From: an uncultured Collinsella sp.
GTDB taxonomy: Bacteria; Actinomycetota; Coriobacteriia; Coriobacteriales; Coriobacteriaceae
Length of the DNA: 26,248 nucleotides
NCBI GenBank assembly: GCA_902494625.1
Contig: CABUUB010000023.1
Span: 1 to 26,248 of the forward strand
Direction: 5' to 3'
The notes under the pieces are model-generated. The model was not told the origin of the DNA. It saw only the letters and a program-made list of their open reading frames with translations, and ran no database searches. Numbering within the stretch: position 1 is the stretch's first letter; each line of letters opens with the position of its first letter. A program made the position numbers and the translations under genes. This document shows positions 18,460-25,772 of this stretch, one piece after another.

Positions 18460-18484
18460 AAAAACACGCCGCTCGGGAGCGGCG
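18460..18484 (-). terminator. Terminator/attenuator upstream of the kinase operon
   Basis: On the minus strand CGCCGCTC pairs with GAGCGGCG (plus-strand arms 18467-18474 and 18477-18484), followed by TGTTTTTG. It lies over 200 bp after recR but only 15 bp before the start codon of the 301-residue protein, and just upstream of its ribosome site. It may end recR transcripts, or act as an attenuator in the leader of the kinase operon. Confidence 0.7.
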
Positions 18485-18506
18485 CATTCATTCGAATCCA
18501 CATTTG

Positions 18507-18537
18507 AGTGTATCAGCGAACCCAAAAGGTTGCGCAA
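18507..18537 (-). promoter_or_regulatory. Candidate promoter of the kinase operon
   Basis: The minus strand has TTGCGC (18537-18532) and TACACT (18512-18507) separated by 19 bp. This is a fair vegetative-type promoter whose transcript would start just before the hairpin at 18460-18484. The -35 lies in the palindrome GTTGCGCAAC (18529-18538), and a near copy, GTTGCACAAC, sits at 18602-18611. Confidence 0.35.
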
Positions 18538-18622
18538 CGAATGGGCAAATTAAGGACGCGGGCGGAAGCATCCATGCGATAAGCGGATACGAAGCATCTT
18601 TGTTGCACAACAAACTCACAGT

Positions 18623-18652
18623 CGCACGGGGAAATTATGACTACCCCGTGCG
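18623..18652. other. 9-bp inverted repeat after recR
   Basis: CGCACGGGG (18623-18631) and CCCCGTGCG (18644-18652) are perfect inverted copies with a 12-base AT-rich loop, about 40 bp after the recR stop. With no T-tract it is a weak terminator at best. Confidence 0.45.
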
Positions 18653-18689
18653 TCGCGAGGAAAACATACGGCAGGAGCAGGCTCGCCAC

Positions 18690-19286
18690 CTAAATCGCGC
18701 GACGGGCCTCAATGGCGCGGCCAAGCGTAAGCTCGTCGGCATACTCCAGGTCGCCGCCCACGGGCAGGCCGCTCGCCAGACGCGACACCTCGACGCCCAG
18801 CGGCTTGATAGTGCGGGCCAGGTAGCTCGCCGTGGTCTCGCCCTCGATGTTGGGGTTGGTGGCGATGATGACCTCATGGATATCCTCGTGGCCCAGACGC
18901 GCCAGCAGCTCGCGGATGTGCAACTGCTCGGGACCAATCTTGTCCATGGGGCTGATCACGCCGCCCAGCACATGGTACAGGCCATGGTAGCTGCCCGTGC
19001 GCTCGATTGCCTGGACGTCGCGCGGCTCGCCCACCACGCAAATGCGAGTGGTATCGCGCATCGGGTCCTGGCAGATGGAGCACTCGTCGGCCGTGGCGTA
19101 GTTAAAGCAACGGCTGCAAAAGTGGACCTCCTGCTTGACCTCCAGGATGGCCTCGGCCAGGCGGCGGGCCTCCTCGGCATCGGCCTCGAGCAGGTAATAG
19201 GCGATGCGCTGGGCCGACTTGGGACCAATGCCCGGCAGACGGCCCAGCTCATCGAGCAGTTTTTGCAGACTGTGATTCGCACTCAT
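18690..19286 (-). CDS. recR: Recombination mediator RecR
   Basis: A 198-residue RecR, standard length, which acts with RecO (and RecF) to load RecA on gapped DNA. It shows the N-terminal helix-hairpin-helix LPGIGPKSAQRIA (about 17-29), the zinc finger C-x2-C...C-x2-C in CSRCFNYATADECSIC (about 57-72), and a Toprim domain from about ICVVGEP, with the conserved ATNPNIEGE and the C-terminal GLPVGGDLEYADELTL. The ATG at 19286 lacks a clear ribosome site and lies only 13 bases after the ybaB stop, so it is probably translated by coupling to ybaB. Confidence 0.97.
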   Translation of the reverse strand: MSANHSLQKLLDELGRLPGIGPKSAQRIAYYLLEADAEEARRLAEAILEVKQEVHFCSRCFNYATADECSICQDPMRDTTRICVVGEPRDVQAIERTGSYHGLYHVLGGVISPMDKIGPEQLHIRELLARLGHEDIHEVIIATNPNIEGETTASYLARTIKPLGVEVSRLASGLPVGGDLEYADELTLGRAIEARRAI

Positions 19287-19299
19287 ATATATGCGTGTC

Positions 19300-19620
19300 T
19301 TAGAACGGCATGCCCGGGATGTTGAGGCCGCCGGTGATGGCGCCCATCTGCTTGTTGGCGAGCTCGTTGACGCCGCGGACGGCCTCGTTGACGGCAGCCA
19401 TGATCATGTCCTGCAGCATATCGACGTCCTCGGGATCGAGCGCATCGGGATCGATGGTGAGGTTGACGAGTTCCATCTCGCCGTTGACGGTCACCTTGAC
19501 CATGCCGCCGCCAGCGGAGGCGTCGACGGTCTGGGACTTGAGGTTCTCCTGCGCGGCGGCAAGCTGCTCCTGCATCTTGCGAGCCTGCTTCATCATCTGC
19601 TGCATGTTCATACCGGCCAT
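19300..19620 (-). CDS. ybaB: YbaB/EbfC family nucleoid-associated protein
   Basis: A 106-residue YbaB/EbfC DNA-binding protein, a small dimeric nucleoid-associated protein of normal length. It has the Met/Gln-rich N-terminal helix (MNMQQMMKQARKMQEQL), the central GGGMVKVTVNGEMELVNLTIDP sheet region written here in part as GGGMVKVTVNG, and the C-terminal helix ending GLNIPGMPF. The ATG at 19620 follows AAAGGAG. It is cotranscribed with recR, as in most bacteria, but its usual upstream partner dnaX is separated from it by a plus-strand gene. Confidence 0.95.
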   Translation of the reverse strand: MAGMNMQQMMKQARKMQEQLAAAQENLKSQTVDASAGGGMVKVTVNGEMELVNLTIDPDALDPEDVDMLQDMIMAAVNEAVRGVNELANKQMGAITGGLNIPGMPF

Positions 19621-19633
19621 GATGGCTCCTTTA

Positions 19634-19647
19634 CGTGCGGCCGCACG
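19634..19647. promoter_or_regulatory. 14-bp perfect palindrome in the ybaB leader
   Basis: CGTGCGGCCGCACG is a perfect palindrome about 14 bp upstream of the ybaB start codon, next to its ribosome site. It could be an operator or, as RNA, a hairpin affecting ybaB translation. Confidence 0.45.
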
Positions 19648-19695
19648 CCGAGCTGCAAGGGCAGCCGGAGCACGGCAGGACTTTCAAACTCAAAA

Positions 19696-19701
19696 ATCGT
19701 A
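19696..19701 (-). promoter_or_regulatory. Extended -10 promoter for ybaB-recR
   Basis: The minus strand reads TGG-TACGAT, an extended -10 (TGn) with a good hexamer about 75 bp upstream of the ybaB start. The nearest -35-like sequence, TTGCTG, is only 14 bp upstream, consistent with reliance on the extended element. Confidence 0.4.
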
Positions 19702-19782
19702 CCACGGCGCGCGGCCAGCAAGCGGGGCGGACACGCTACCTCAGTCGATATACATGTCCTGGAGTGCAAACCGCACCCAAAG

Positions 19783-19817
19783 ATTATGCGAAGTTGAATA
19801 ATTCGCATCTGCATAAT
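19783..19817. promoter_or_regulatory. Nested inverted repeat in an AT-rich patch
   Basis: ATTATGC (19783-19789) pairs with GCATAAT (19811-19817), and ATGCGAA (19786-19792) pairs with TTCGCAT (19802-19808); the two alternatives share bases. It is a possible operator upstream of the 157-residue membrane protein gene. Confidence 0.35.
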
Positions 19818-19920
19818 ATTGAAAGCTAAATCTTGTAGAGCCGGAATCCGACATTTTCTGCATCCAGCTAGATAACAAAATGCCGAACCGCTGCTCGAGG
19901 CGGCGCTCATGATGGCAGGG

Positions 19921-19926
19921 TATAAT
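19921..19926 (+). promoter_or_regulatory. Consensus -10 box for the 157-residue protein gene
   Basis: A perfect TATAAT lies 37 bp upstream of the ATG at 19963. No consensus -35 is found at 16-18 bp, where the sequence is GC-rich, so an activator may be needed. Confidence 0.45.
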
Positions 19927-19962
19927 TTGATTGTCACAGACAGCAATTTGGAGGTGCCCCCC

Positions 19963-20436
19963 ATGAATGCCCCCGACGCGCTCCAAAACATCCGCTCAAA
20001 ACACCCCGTTGCATATGTGGTTCTCTATCTCTTTGTCGGCTGGACATTGCTGGTTGTCATCACCCATGCCATAGCTTTTGGAGCAGAACTGCTGATAGCC
20101 AGCTCGGACCAGCCCGTCGTCAAATGGGAGACGACCGATGAGTGCACCGACGGAACCCGAACCGTTTACTACAACAGCCCGTCCCTCTACCAAGAGTTCA
20201 AGGTCAAGATAAAGGACTTCAAGATTGTCGATGCCGAGCCAGGCGTTTATTCGGCAATCGGAGCAACCCTCAACGCCGAGCAAGTCGAGCACACAGACAG
20301 CCATGCGACGTATCGTATCGACCTCAACATCCTAGGCCGACCGTCACGCACCTGTCTGCTCGAATGCGATATACGCGGCACCACGTTGCACATGTCCGAA
20401 ATACAGATGCGCCCGGGCAAGGGGTTCTCTTCTTGA
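19963..20436 (+). CDS. Small single-pass membrane protein, unknown function
   Basis: A 157-residue protein without a family I recognise. It has a short cytoplasmic start, one transmembrane helix (about 17-38, VAYVVLYLFVGWTLLVVITH) and a roughly 115-residue extracytoplasmic domain that looks beta-rich, with two cysteines in TCLLECD near the C-terminus. The frame is open to 19909, but GGAGGTG six bases before the ATG at 19963 marks the start. It stands alone on the plus strand between dnaX and ybaB-recR, and its stop is only 21 bp from the dnaX stop (convergent). Its AT-rich upstream region differs from its surroundings, consistent with insertion into an ancestral dnaX-ybaB-recR operon, though that is inference. 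Confidence 0.72.
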   Translation: MNAPDALQNIRSKHPVAYVVLYLFVGWTLLVVITHAIAFGAELLIASSDQPVVKWETTDECTDGTRTVYYNSPSLYQEFKVKIKDFKIVDAEPGVYSAIGATLNAEQVEHTDSHATYRIDLNILGRPSRTCLLECDIRGTTLHMSEIQMRPGKGFSS

Positions 20437-20457
20437 GCAGTATACCCGCCCGTACAG

Positions 20458-22941
20458 CTACTCCACCGGTTTGAAGATGGTGGCCTGACCGAAGACGCTG
20501 CGGATGAGGTCTTTGGCCTCGTCCTCGGTCTGCGGGATGCTCGGGGCTGCGCCCTGGTGGCCGAAGGGGCTGCCGGCGCCGGGGTTGGACTCCCAAGGGG
20601 CAGCGGGGGCGTCCTCCTCTTTGGGGGCAGTTGCAGCGGGCTTGGGCGCGGACGCCGCACCCGGCACGTCGAACGGAGGCAGATCGTCCCCGCTCGCATC
20701 GCCAGCGAAGCCACCGACCATGGCATCATCGTAGGGAACCTGCTCGGATTCCCACGGAGCGGACTGCGCAGACGGCTGAGCCTTGGGAGCGGACGCGCGC
20801 TCGGGTGCTCGGGGCGCGGGCTCGGTCGGGAGCTTGCCCGTGGCAGGTGCGCCGGCAGGGTTGTCGGAGCGCAGCCAGGGGGCCTTAGCCAGGTCGGATG
20901 ACTTGGGCGCAGGCGCGGCGGCGGGCTTGGGCGCGGGTGTCGGAGCAGCCGGTTTGGGCGCCGCGGGCTTAGGCGCCGACGGGGTCGATGCCGCTACCGA
21001 CGCCGCTTGCTGCTGCGGCGCGCTGGCGCTCGAGGATACAGGGGCCGCCGAGGACACGGGTTGCGGGTCCGCAGATGCCGCAGCCCGTGCAGATGGAGAA
21101 TGCTCCTCATGTTGAGGAGCCGGCGTGCCACCCCCATCCAGGACATAGTCGACGGTACGACGACCGAAGACCGCGCAGACCGTCGGCAGGACCACCGATT
21201 GCGTGTCAGCGCGGCCGAGCATCTTGATGGCAAAGGTCGAACCCGCGGGGAACGAGACGGTGAGCTTGGAGCCGTCGTCGGCCGTGGCGCGGGCGTTGAG
21301 CAAAAGCCCTGCGTAGGAAGCCTGACGCGCCTTGACACGCTCGACGACCTCGGCCCATTTGCGCTGCAGCTCTCCGGCATCCTCGACCGCGGGCGTCTCG
21401 GCAGCACCGGCGGCGGCAACCTGGGCGGCATTGTTGGACTGGGGCTTAGGTGCCGGAGCGGTGGCAGGCGCGGGGGCAGCAACGGGCTGAGGCGTCGAAG
21501 CCGGCGCAGGCTGAGGTGCAGGCGCTGCAGACTTGGAAGCTGACACGGACGCAGAACGGGGAGCAGGCTGGGCAGCCGGAACAGCAGCGCCGCGGTCCCA
21601 AGGCATGCCACCCTGATGCGCGGACGTAGCAGCGGGGGCAGCGGATGCCGCCGGAGCGGCAGCACGGGCGCCCGAAATGAGCGTCGGCTGTTGGGCAGCA
21701 GCGGGTACGGATGCTGCAGGCGCGGCGGCCTGAGCAGCAGCCACGCTCGCCGGCACGGCGGCATTGGCAACCATGGCCTCCAGGCGTGCCACGCGCTCGG
21801 CCAATGCCTCAATCGTTATATCAGCCTCGGGACGTGCCAGACGCGTGCAGGCAATCTCGAGCACCAGGCGTACGTCGCTCGCGCCCCTCATCTCCAGTGC
21901 GGCATCGTCGAGCACCGTCAGCACACGGGCCAGGCGGTCGGCAGGATGCTCGCCAAAGGCGGCGGCCTCGGCAGCAAGCGCCTCGGCCTGCTCGGCACCG
22001 CCCTCAAACAACTCGGCACGGGCACCGGCAACGCAGGCAACATACACGTCGCGCACGTGCGCCACCAGGTCGCGCGTCAGCTCCAGCAGGTCGTTTCCTT
22101 CCTCGACCTGCGCACGGATCAGTCCATAGAGCTCGGCGACATCACGCTCGGCGATGGCGCGGGCAAACTCGCCCAGGATCTGGTCCGAAACCTCGCCTAA
22201 AAGCGAGCGGGCGTCGCCCGCATGCACAGAACCGTTGCCAAAGACGCTCAGTTGCTCCAGCGTGGACAACGCGTCGCGCATGCCGCCCTTGGCATGGCGC
22301 GCCACGATAGCCAGCGCCTCGTCGTCGTAATCGAAGCCCTCCTGCTCGCACACGTATGCCAGGCGATGCTCAATATCCTCGTTGCCGATGCGATGGAAAT
22401 CGAAACGCTGGCAGCGCGAGAGGATGGTCTCCAGAATCTTTTGCGGGTCGGTGGTGCACAGCACAAAGATCACGTGTGCCGGCGGCTCCTCGAGCGTCTT
22501 GAGCAGCGCGTTGAACGCCGCCGTCGTGAGCATGTGGACCTCGTCGATGATATAGATCTTGTACTTGCCACGCACCGGGGCAAAGTTGACGGAGTTGATG
22601 ATTTCCTCGCGCACATTGTCCACGCCCGTGCGGGAGGCGGCATCGAGCTCGTAGACATCGGGGTGGTTACCCTCGGCAATGAGCTCGCACTCCTCGCAAG
22701 TACCGTCGGGCATGCAGCCGCTTGCACCCTCGGCGCGCGCCGCCTCGGCATTGCGGCACAGCAGCGCCTTAGCCAGGATGCGCGCCATGGTGGTCTTGCC
22801 CGTGCCGCGCGGACCGCAGAACAGGTACGCATGGGACAGGCGTCCCTCGGTGATGGCGTGCTCGAGCGTCGAGACGATATGCTGCTGGCCCACCACGGAG
22901 TCGAAGGTGAGCGGGCGATACTTTCGGTACAACGATTCCAT
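20458..22941 (-). CDS. dnaX: DNA polymerase III subunit gamma/tau
   Basis: An 827-residue clamp-loader subunit that opens and loads the sliding clamp and tethers polymerase III. Landmarks: SLYRKYRPLTFDSVVGQ start, Walker A GPRGTGKT (43-50), a zinc module with C62, C76, C82 and C85, Walker B IIDEVH (131-136), and SRC (175-177). A long Pro/Ala-rich stretch follows (about 390-530), then a conserved C-terminal fold (about 540-620, from LQRKWAEVVERVKARQ), a second Pro/Ala/Ser-rich linker (about 625-800) and a short terminal motif, TEDEAKDLIRSVFG. It is longer than typical because of the two linkers. The frame is open to 23052, but the ATG at 22941 with GGGGGAG upstream gives the canonical start. 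I see no E. coli-type slippery AAAAAAG for a gamma product. Confidence 0.96.
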   Translation of the reverse strand: MESLYRKYRPLTFDSVVGQQHIVSTLEHAITEGRLSHAYLFCGPRGTGKTTMARILAKALLCRNAEAARAEGASGCMPDGTCEECELIAEGNHPDVYELDAASRTGVDNVREEIINSVNFAPVRGKYKIYIIDEVHMLTTAAFNALLKTLEEPPAHVIFVLCTTDPQKILETILSRCQRFDFHRIGNEDIEHRLAYVCEQEGFDYDDEALAIVARHAKGGMRDALSTLEQLSVFGNGSVHAGDARSLLGEVSDQILGEFARAIAERDVAELYGLIRAQVEEGNDLLELTRDLVAHVRDVYVACVAGARAELFEGGAEQAEALAAEAAAFGEHPADRLARVLTVLDDAALEMRGASDVRLVLEIACTRLARPEADITIEALAERVARLEAMVANAAVPASVAAAQAAAPAASVPAAAQQPTLISGARAAAPAASAAPAATSAHQGGMPWDRGAAVPAAQPAPRSASVSASKSAAPAPQPAPASTPQPVAAPAPATAPAPKPQSNNAAQVAAAGAAETPAVEDAGELQRKWAEVVERVKARQASYAGLLLNARATADDGSKLTVSFPAGSTFAIKMLGRADTQSVVLPTVCAVFGRRTVDYVLDGGGTPAPQHEEHSPSARAAASADPQPVSSAAPVSSSASAPQQQAASVAASTPSAPKPAAPKPAAPTPAPKPAAAPAPKSSDLAKAPWLRSDNPAGAPATGKLPTEPAPRAPERASAPKAQPSAQSAPWESEQVPYDDAMVGGFAGDASGDDLPPFDVPGAASAPKPAATAPKEEDAPAAPWESNPGAGSPFGHQGAAPSIPQTEDEAKDLIRSVFGQATIFKPVE

Positions 22942-23057
22942 GGGTGCTCCCCCGGGTATACTGAGTCTTGTTGCCGCGGCGGCCATGCGGTCGCACGGCA
23001 TACTGCATTCCATAATAACCCGTACGGCAAGCCCGCCGCGATAGGAGTCCAAAGAGC

Positions 23058-23774
23058 ATGGCAGACGCAGAGAGCAACCTCGTTCCCTCCGAAGCAGCCG
23101 ACCAGGTCGAGGTCGCGCTCGAGGAGCAGGCCGCAGCCGACGACGGCATCCTGTACCTCAACGAGTACCAGTACGAAAACGACCTCGTCACCGACTTCGC
23201 CCGCCTGGTCGCCTCGCCCAGGCGTCGCGGCTCGCTGTATGTCGCCGCCGCGATTGCCGCGCTCATCGGCATCGGCATGTTGGTGGCCGGCGGCAACTGG
23301 ATCAAGTTCGGCGTCGTCCTGATCGTATTCGGCGCCTTTTTGGCCTGGTGGAGCAAGAACCTGCACCACACGCTCGCCCGCGACTTTATCGACGCCGTCG
23401 AGGCAGACGAGTCCATGGGCGGCCGCTACCGCCGCGTAGCCGCCAACGAGGACGGCCTGATGGTCTGGGGCAAGAGCGGCAAGTCGCAGTTCTTCCCGTT
23501 TGAAAAGCTCGACCACGTGCTCGACGGCGAGCGCATCTTTGTGGCCATGTTCGCCGACCAGGGCGTGACGATCCCTAAGGACACCTTTGTTCGCGGCGAT
23601 GCCGAGCAGTTTGGCACCTTCCTTAAGGCACGCATCAACAAAAAACTCCGCATCGAGACCAAACGCAAGAAGATGAAGGCAGAAAAGGCCGCCGCCGAAG
23701 CCAAACAGGGCGACAAGCCCCAGGAGACCAAGGGCAAGCAGCGCAAGCAGAAGAAGAACAAGAAGAAGCGCTAA
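23058..23774 (+). CDS. YcxB-like two-helix membrane protein
   Basis: A 238-residue protein with an acidic N-terminus, two adjacent transmembrane helices (about 59-78 and 81-98) and a cytosolic domain. The pattern YRRVAANEDGLMVWG ... FPFEKLDHVL ... VTIPKDTF resembles the YcxB-like C-terminal domain (a PH-like fold of unknown function). The last 40 residues are extremely Lys-rich and probably disordered, suggesting nucleic-acid or membrane-lipid contact. The ATG at 23058 follows AGGAG by about 10 bases. It is divergent from dnaX across 116 bp. The kinase gene downstream starts 144 bp later with no terminator between them, so readthrough is possible. Confidence 0.75.
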   Translation: MADAESNLVPSEAADQVEVALEEQAAADDGILYLNEYQYENDLVTDFARLVASPRRRGSLYVAAAIAALIGIGMLVAGGNWIKFGVVLIVFGAFLAWWSKNLHHTLARDFIDAVEADESMGGRYRRVAANEDGLMVWGKSGKSQFFPFEKLDHVLDGERIFVAMFADQGVTIPKDTFVRGDAEQFGTFLKARINKKLRIETKRKKMKAEKAAAEAKQGDKPQETKGKQRKQKKNKKKR

Positions 23775-23918
23775 GGCCAAGCCAGACAGGCAGCCTCGCA
23801 TCCCGCTATCCTCCCCATGCACCCGAGCGTGCTACACTAGCAGCATCTATGCCACCGCGAACGACTTGGCCCCGCGCCTGCCGCTCGCAAACGAACTTTA
23901 AACGCACGAGGGTTGGCC

Positions 23919-25772
23919 ATGCCGCTTTTCTCGCAACATACCGCCCGGTTCTCGCCGGACGTTCCCTTGGAGGGCACCAGCTCTCGCGAGCTGCTCAAGC
24001 GGTACCAGCCGCTCGAGACACTTGCGACTGGCGGTTTTGGCTCCATCGAGATCTGCCGCGACACGCACCTGCGCCGCCGCGTCGCCATTAAGCGCATCCC
24101 CCTTATCAACGGCGCCGGCATGCCCGCCAGCGACATCATGGATGTCCTGCGCGAGGCGCACACTGCCGCCATGCTTCAACATCCCAACATCGTGCAGGTC
24201 ATCGACTTTACGCACGACACAGCCTATGCCTACCTGGTTATGGAATATGTCGATGGCATGTCGCTGGCCGAGTTTTTGCATCGCGTGGACGGCCACTCAC
24301 TTACCTTTGACGAGGCCGCGGCCATTGCCGATGCCCTGGGTCAGGCGCTCACCTTCGCCCATAGTAATGGCGTACTCCACCTGGACATTAAGCCCGCCAA
24401 CGTGCTCATCGACCACTCGGGCAATGTAAAGCTCACCGACTTTGGCATGGCGCGACTGTCGTCCGCCGGTGGCTTTGGCGGCTCGCGCGGTGGCACCATC
24501 GGCTACATGCCACCCGAGCAGCTCGATATCGAGACCGGCACGGTCGACGAACGCGCTGATGTCTTTGCCCTTGCCTGCGTTATCTACGAGGGCCTGTGCG
24601 GCAGCGCTCCCTTTATGGCGGCCACGCCCGCCGACTCGCTCGACCGCATCATCGGCGGCGCCACCTATCCCAGCGAGCTGATACCACACTTTCCCCCGGG
24701 AGCCGAGGCCACGCTCATGAGTGCACTCTCCCCCATGCCGCAGGACCGCCCCAGCAGCATCGAGGCATTTTGCGACCAGCTCCTTGCCGGTCTGGGCAGC
24801 GTGCGCGAGGGCCGTCGCAGCCTGGAGCAAATGATTGGCGAGCTTTCGGATGACGAGCAGGAGCTCGACGATATCGAACCGTCGCACTACGGGGACGACG
24901 CCATCGAGGTCGACCCCGCACTCGGCTGGGCGGGCACGCGCTGGAGCCATGCGCGCGACTACACCATGCGCGCTATCTCGGCGCTAACGTGCGGCACCTT
25001 TAGCTTTTTGCTGATGCAAACGGCCGGGGTCGCGGCGCTTCCAGGCCTAGTCATTGCGGCCATCGCGATCGGAGCGGCGGCTGGCCTGGCCCCCCAGATT
25101 GGCTCGGCCATCTCGGCTGTGGGCTTTTTGGTGCTCATGGCCAACGCCACCATGCAGGCACAGGGCATCCTGTCGATGCTGCCCGTCGCGGTGATCTTTG
25201 CCGCCGCCATGTCCGGTTGGTGGATCGCCTGGGGTCGCACCGAGACTGCCGCGAGCGCCACGCTCACCTGTGCACTCGCGCTTGGCTGTCTGACCGGCAA
25301 TACCTTCCTGGCAGCTGGGGTCGCCGCCGGCGTCGCGTCATTTTGGCTCGGCCCGGCAAGCGCCGCCGCGGCAACGGGCATGGGCGCGCTTTTTGCCCGT
25401 CTGGCCACGGTCGCGCTTTCAGCCGGAGGCGTGCTGGGGCTCGGTAACGTTGCCGCAGCGCTGGGAGACCCGCTCCTTTGGGCTGCCTTTGTGCTGGTCG
25501 CGGCAACTGCCGCAGCGTCATCCGCGCTGCTCAATGCCCATGCCAAGCGTGCCGATCAGAGCTCAAACCTTGCCGCAATCGCCGCAATCGCTGTCACCGG
25601 CATCGGCTGCGCAGCGGCGTCCTGTCTTGCACACCATATGGAAATTGCCGGCCTTGCAGCCGCGGTCATCGCCAAGGCGGCGGTTGCGGGAATCCTATCC
25701 TCTATAATCGTTGGGATATGCCTATATTTGCTCGGATACCAAAGAACCTATACGGAGAGTGATCTTTCGTGA
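23919..25772 (+). CDS. Polytopic membrane Ser/Thr protein kinase
   Basis: A 617-residue kinase. Residues 30-290 are a bacterial Hanks-type domain: glycine loop TGGFGSIEI (37-45), K58 in VAIKR, E79, catalytic loop HLDIKPAN (154-161), DFG (174-176) and MPPE in place of APE (197-200). The catalytic-loop Arg is Leu (HLD rather than HRD), so it is a non-RD kinase, which usually means less dependence on activation-loop phosphorylation. An acidic linker (305-335) leads to about 10 Ala/Gly-rich transmembrane helices (350-605). There are no PASTA domains. The ATG at 23919 has GAGGG seven bases upstream; a TTG two codons earlier is too close to it. Its stop overlaps the fhaA start (GTGA), so FhaA is the probable partner or substrate. 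Confidence 0.92.
   Translation: MPLFSQHTARFSPDVPLEGTSSRELLKRYQPLETLATGGFGSIEICRDTHLRRRVAIKRIPLINGAGMPASDIMDVLREAHTAAMLQHPNIVQVIDFTHDTAYAYLVMEYVDGMSLAEFLHRVDGHSLTFDEAAAIADALGQALTFAHSNGVLHLDIKPANVLIDHSGNVKLTDFGMARLSSAGGFGGSRGGTIGYMPPEQLDIETGTVDERADVFALACVIYEGLCGSAPFMAATPADSLDRIIGGATYPSELIPHFPPGAEATLMSALSPMPQDRPSSIEAFCDQLLAGLGSVREGRRSLEQMIGELSDDEQELDDIEPSHYGDDAIEVDPALGWAGTRWSHARDYTMRAISALTCGTFSFLLMQTAGVAALPGLVIAAIAIGAAAGLAPQIGSAISAVGFLVLMANATMQAQGILSMLPVAVIFAAAMSGWWIAWGRTETAASATLTCALALGCLTGNTFLAAGVAAGVASFWLGPASAAAATGMGALFARLATVALSAGGVLGLGNVAAALGDPLLWAAFVLVAATAAASSALLNAHAKRADQSSNLAAIAAIAVTGIGCAAASCLAHHMEIAGLAAAVIAKAAVAGILSSIIVGICLYLLGYQRTYTESDLS

Larger units (their letters stand above)
19621..19962. 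promoter_or_regulatory. Intergenic region between ybaB and the 157-residue membrane protein gene
   Basis: 342 bp with divergent promoters. The ybaB side has an extended -10 (19696-19701), a GCTGC/GCAGC hairpin (19652-19665) and the palindrome at 19634-19647. The middle (about 19775-19870) is AT-rich with an inverted repeat at 19783-19817. The plus side has a TATAAT at 19921. I found no SRP RNA or tRNA here, although such genes sit near dnaX in some bacteria. Confidence 0.55.

Noticed and set aside
18485..18505. TTCGAATCC, resembling a tRNA T-loop
   Set aside because: No acceptor, D or anticodon arms can be folded around it on either strand.
20458..22941. Programmed -1 frameshift in dnaX producing a short gamma subunit
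   Set aside because: No A-AAA-AAG slippery site or following stop/hairpin arrangement of the E. coli type was seen.
19621..23057. SRP RNA or tRNA near dnaX/ybaB, as in some Gram-positives
   Set aside because: No SRP core loop sequence or cloverleaf found in the intergenic stretches.
22222..23822. Long frames on both strands overlapping the dnaX 5' end and the YcxB-like gene
   Set aside because: Translations are Arg/Ala/Ser-rich shadows or hybrid reads; dnaX and the YcxB-like gene have ribosome sites and known domain patterns.
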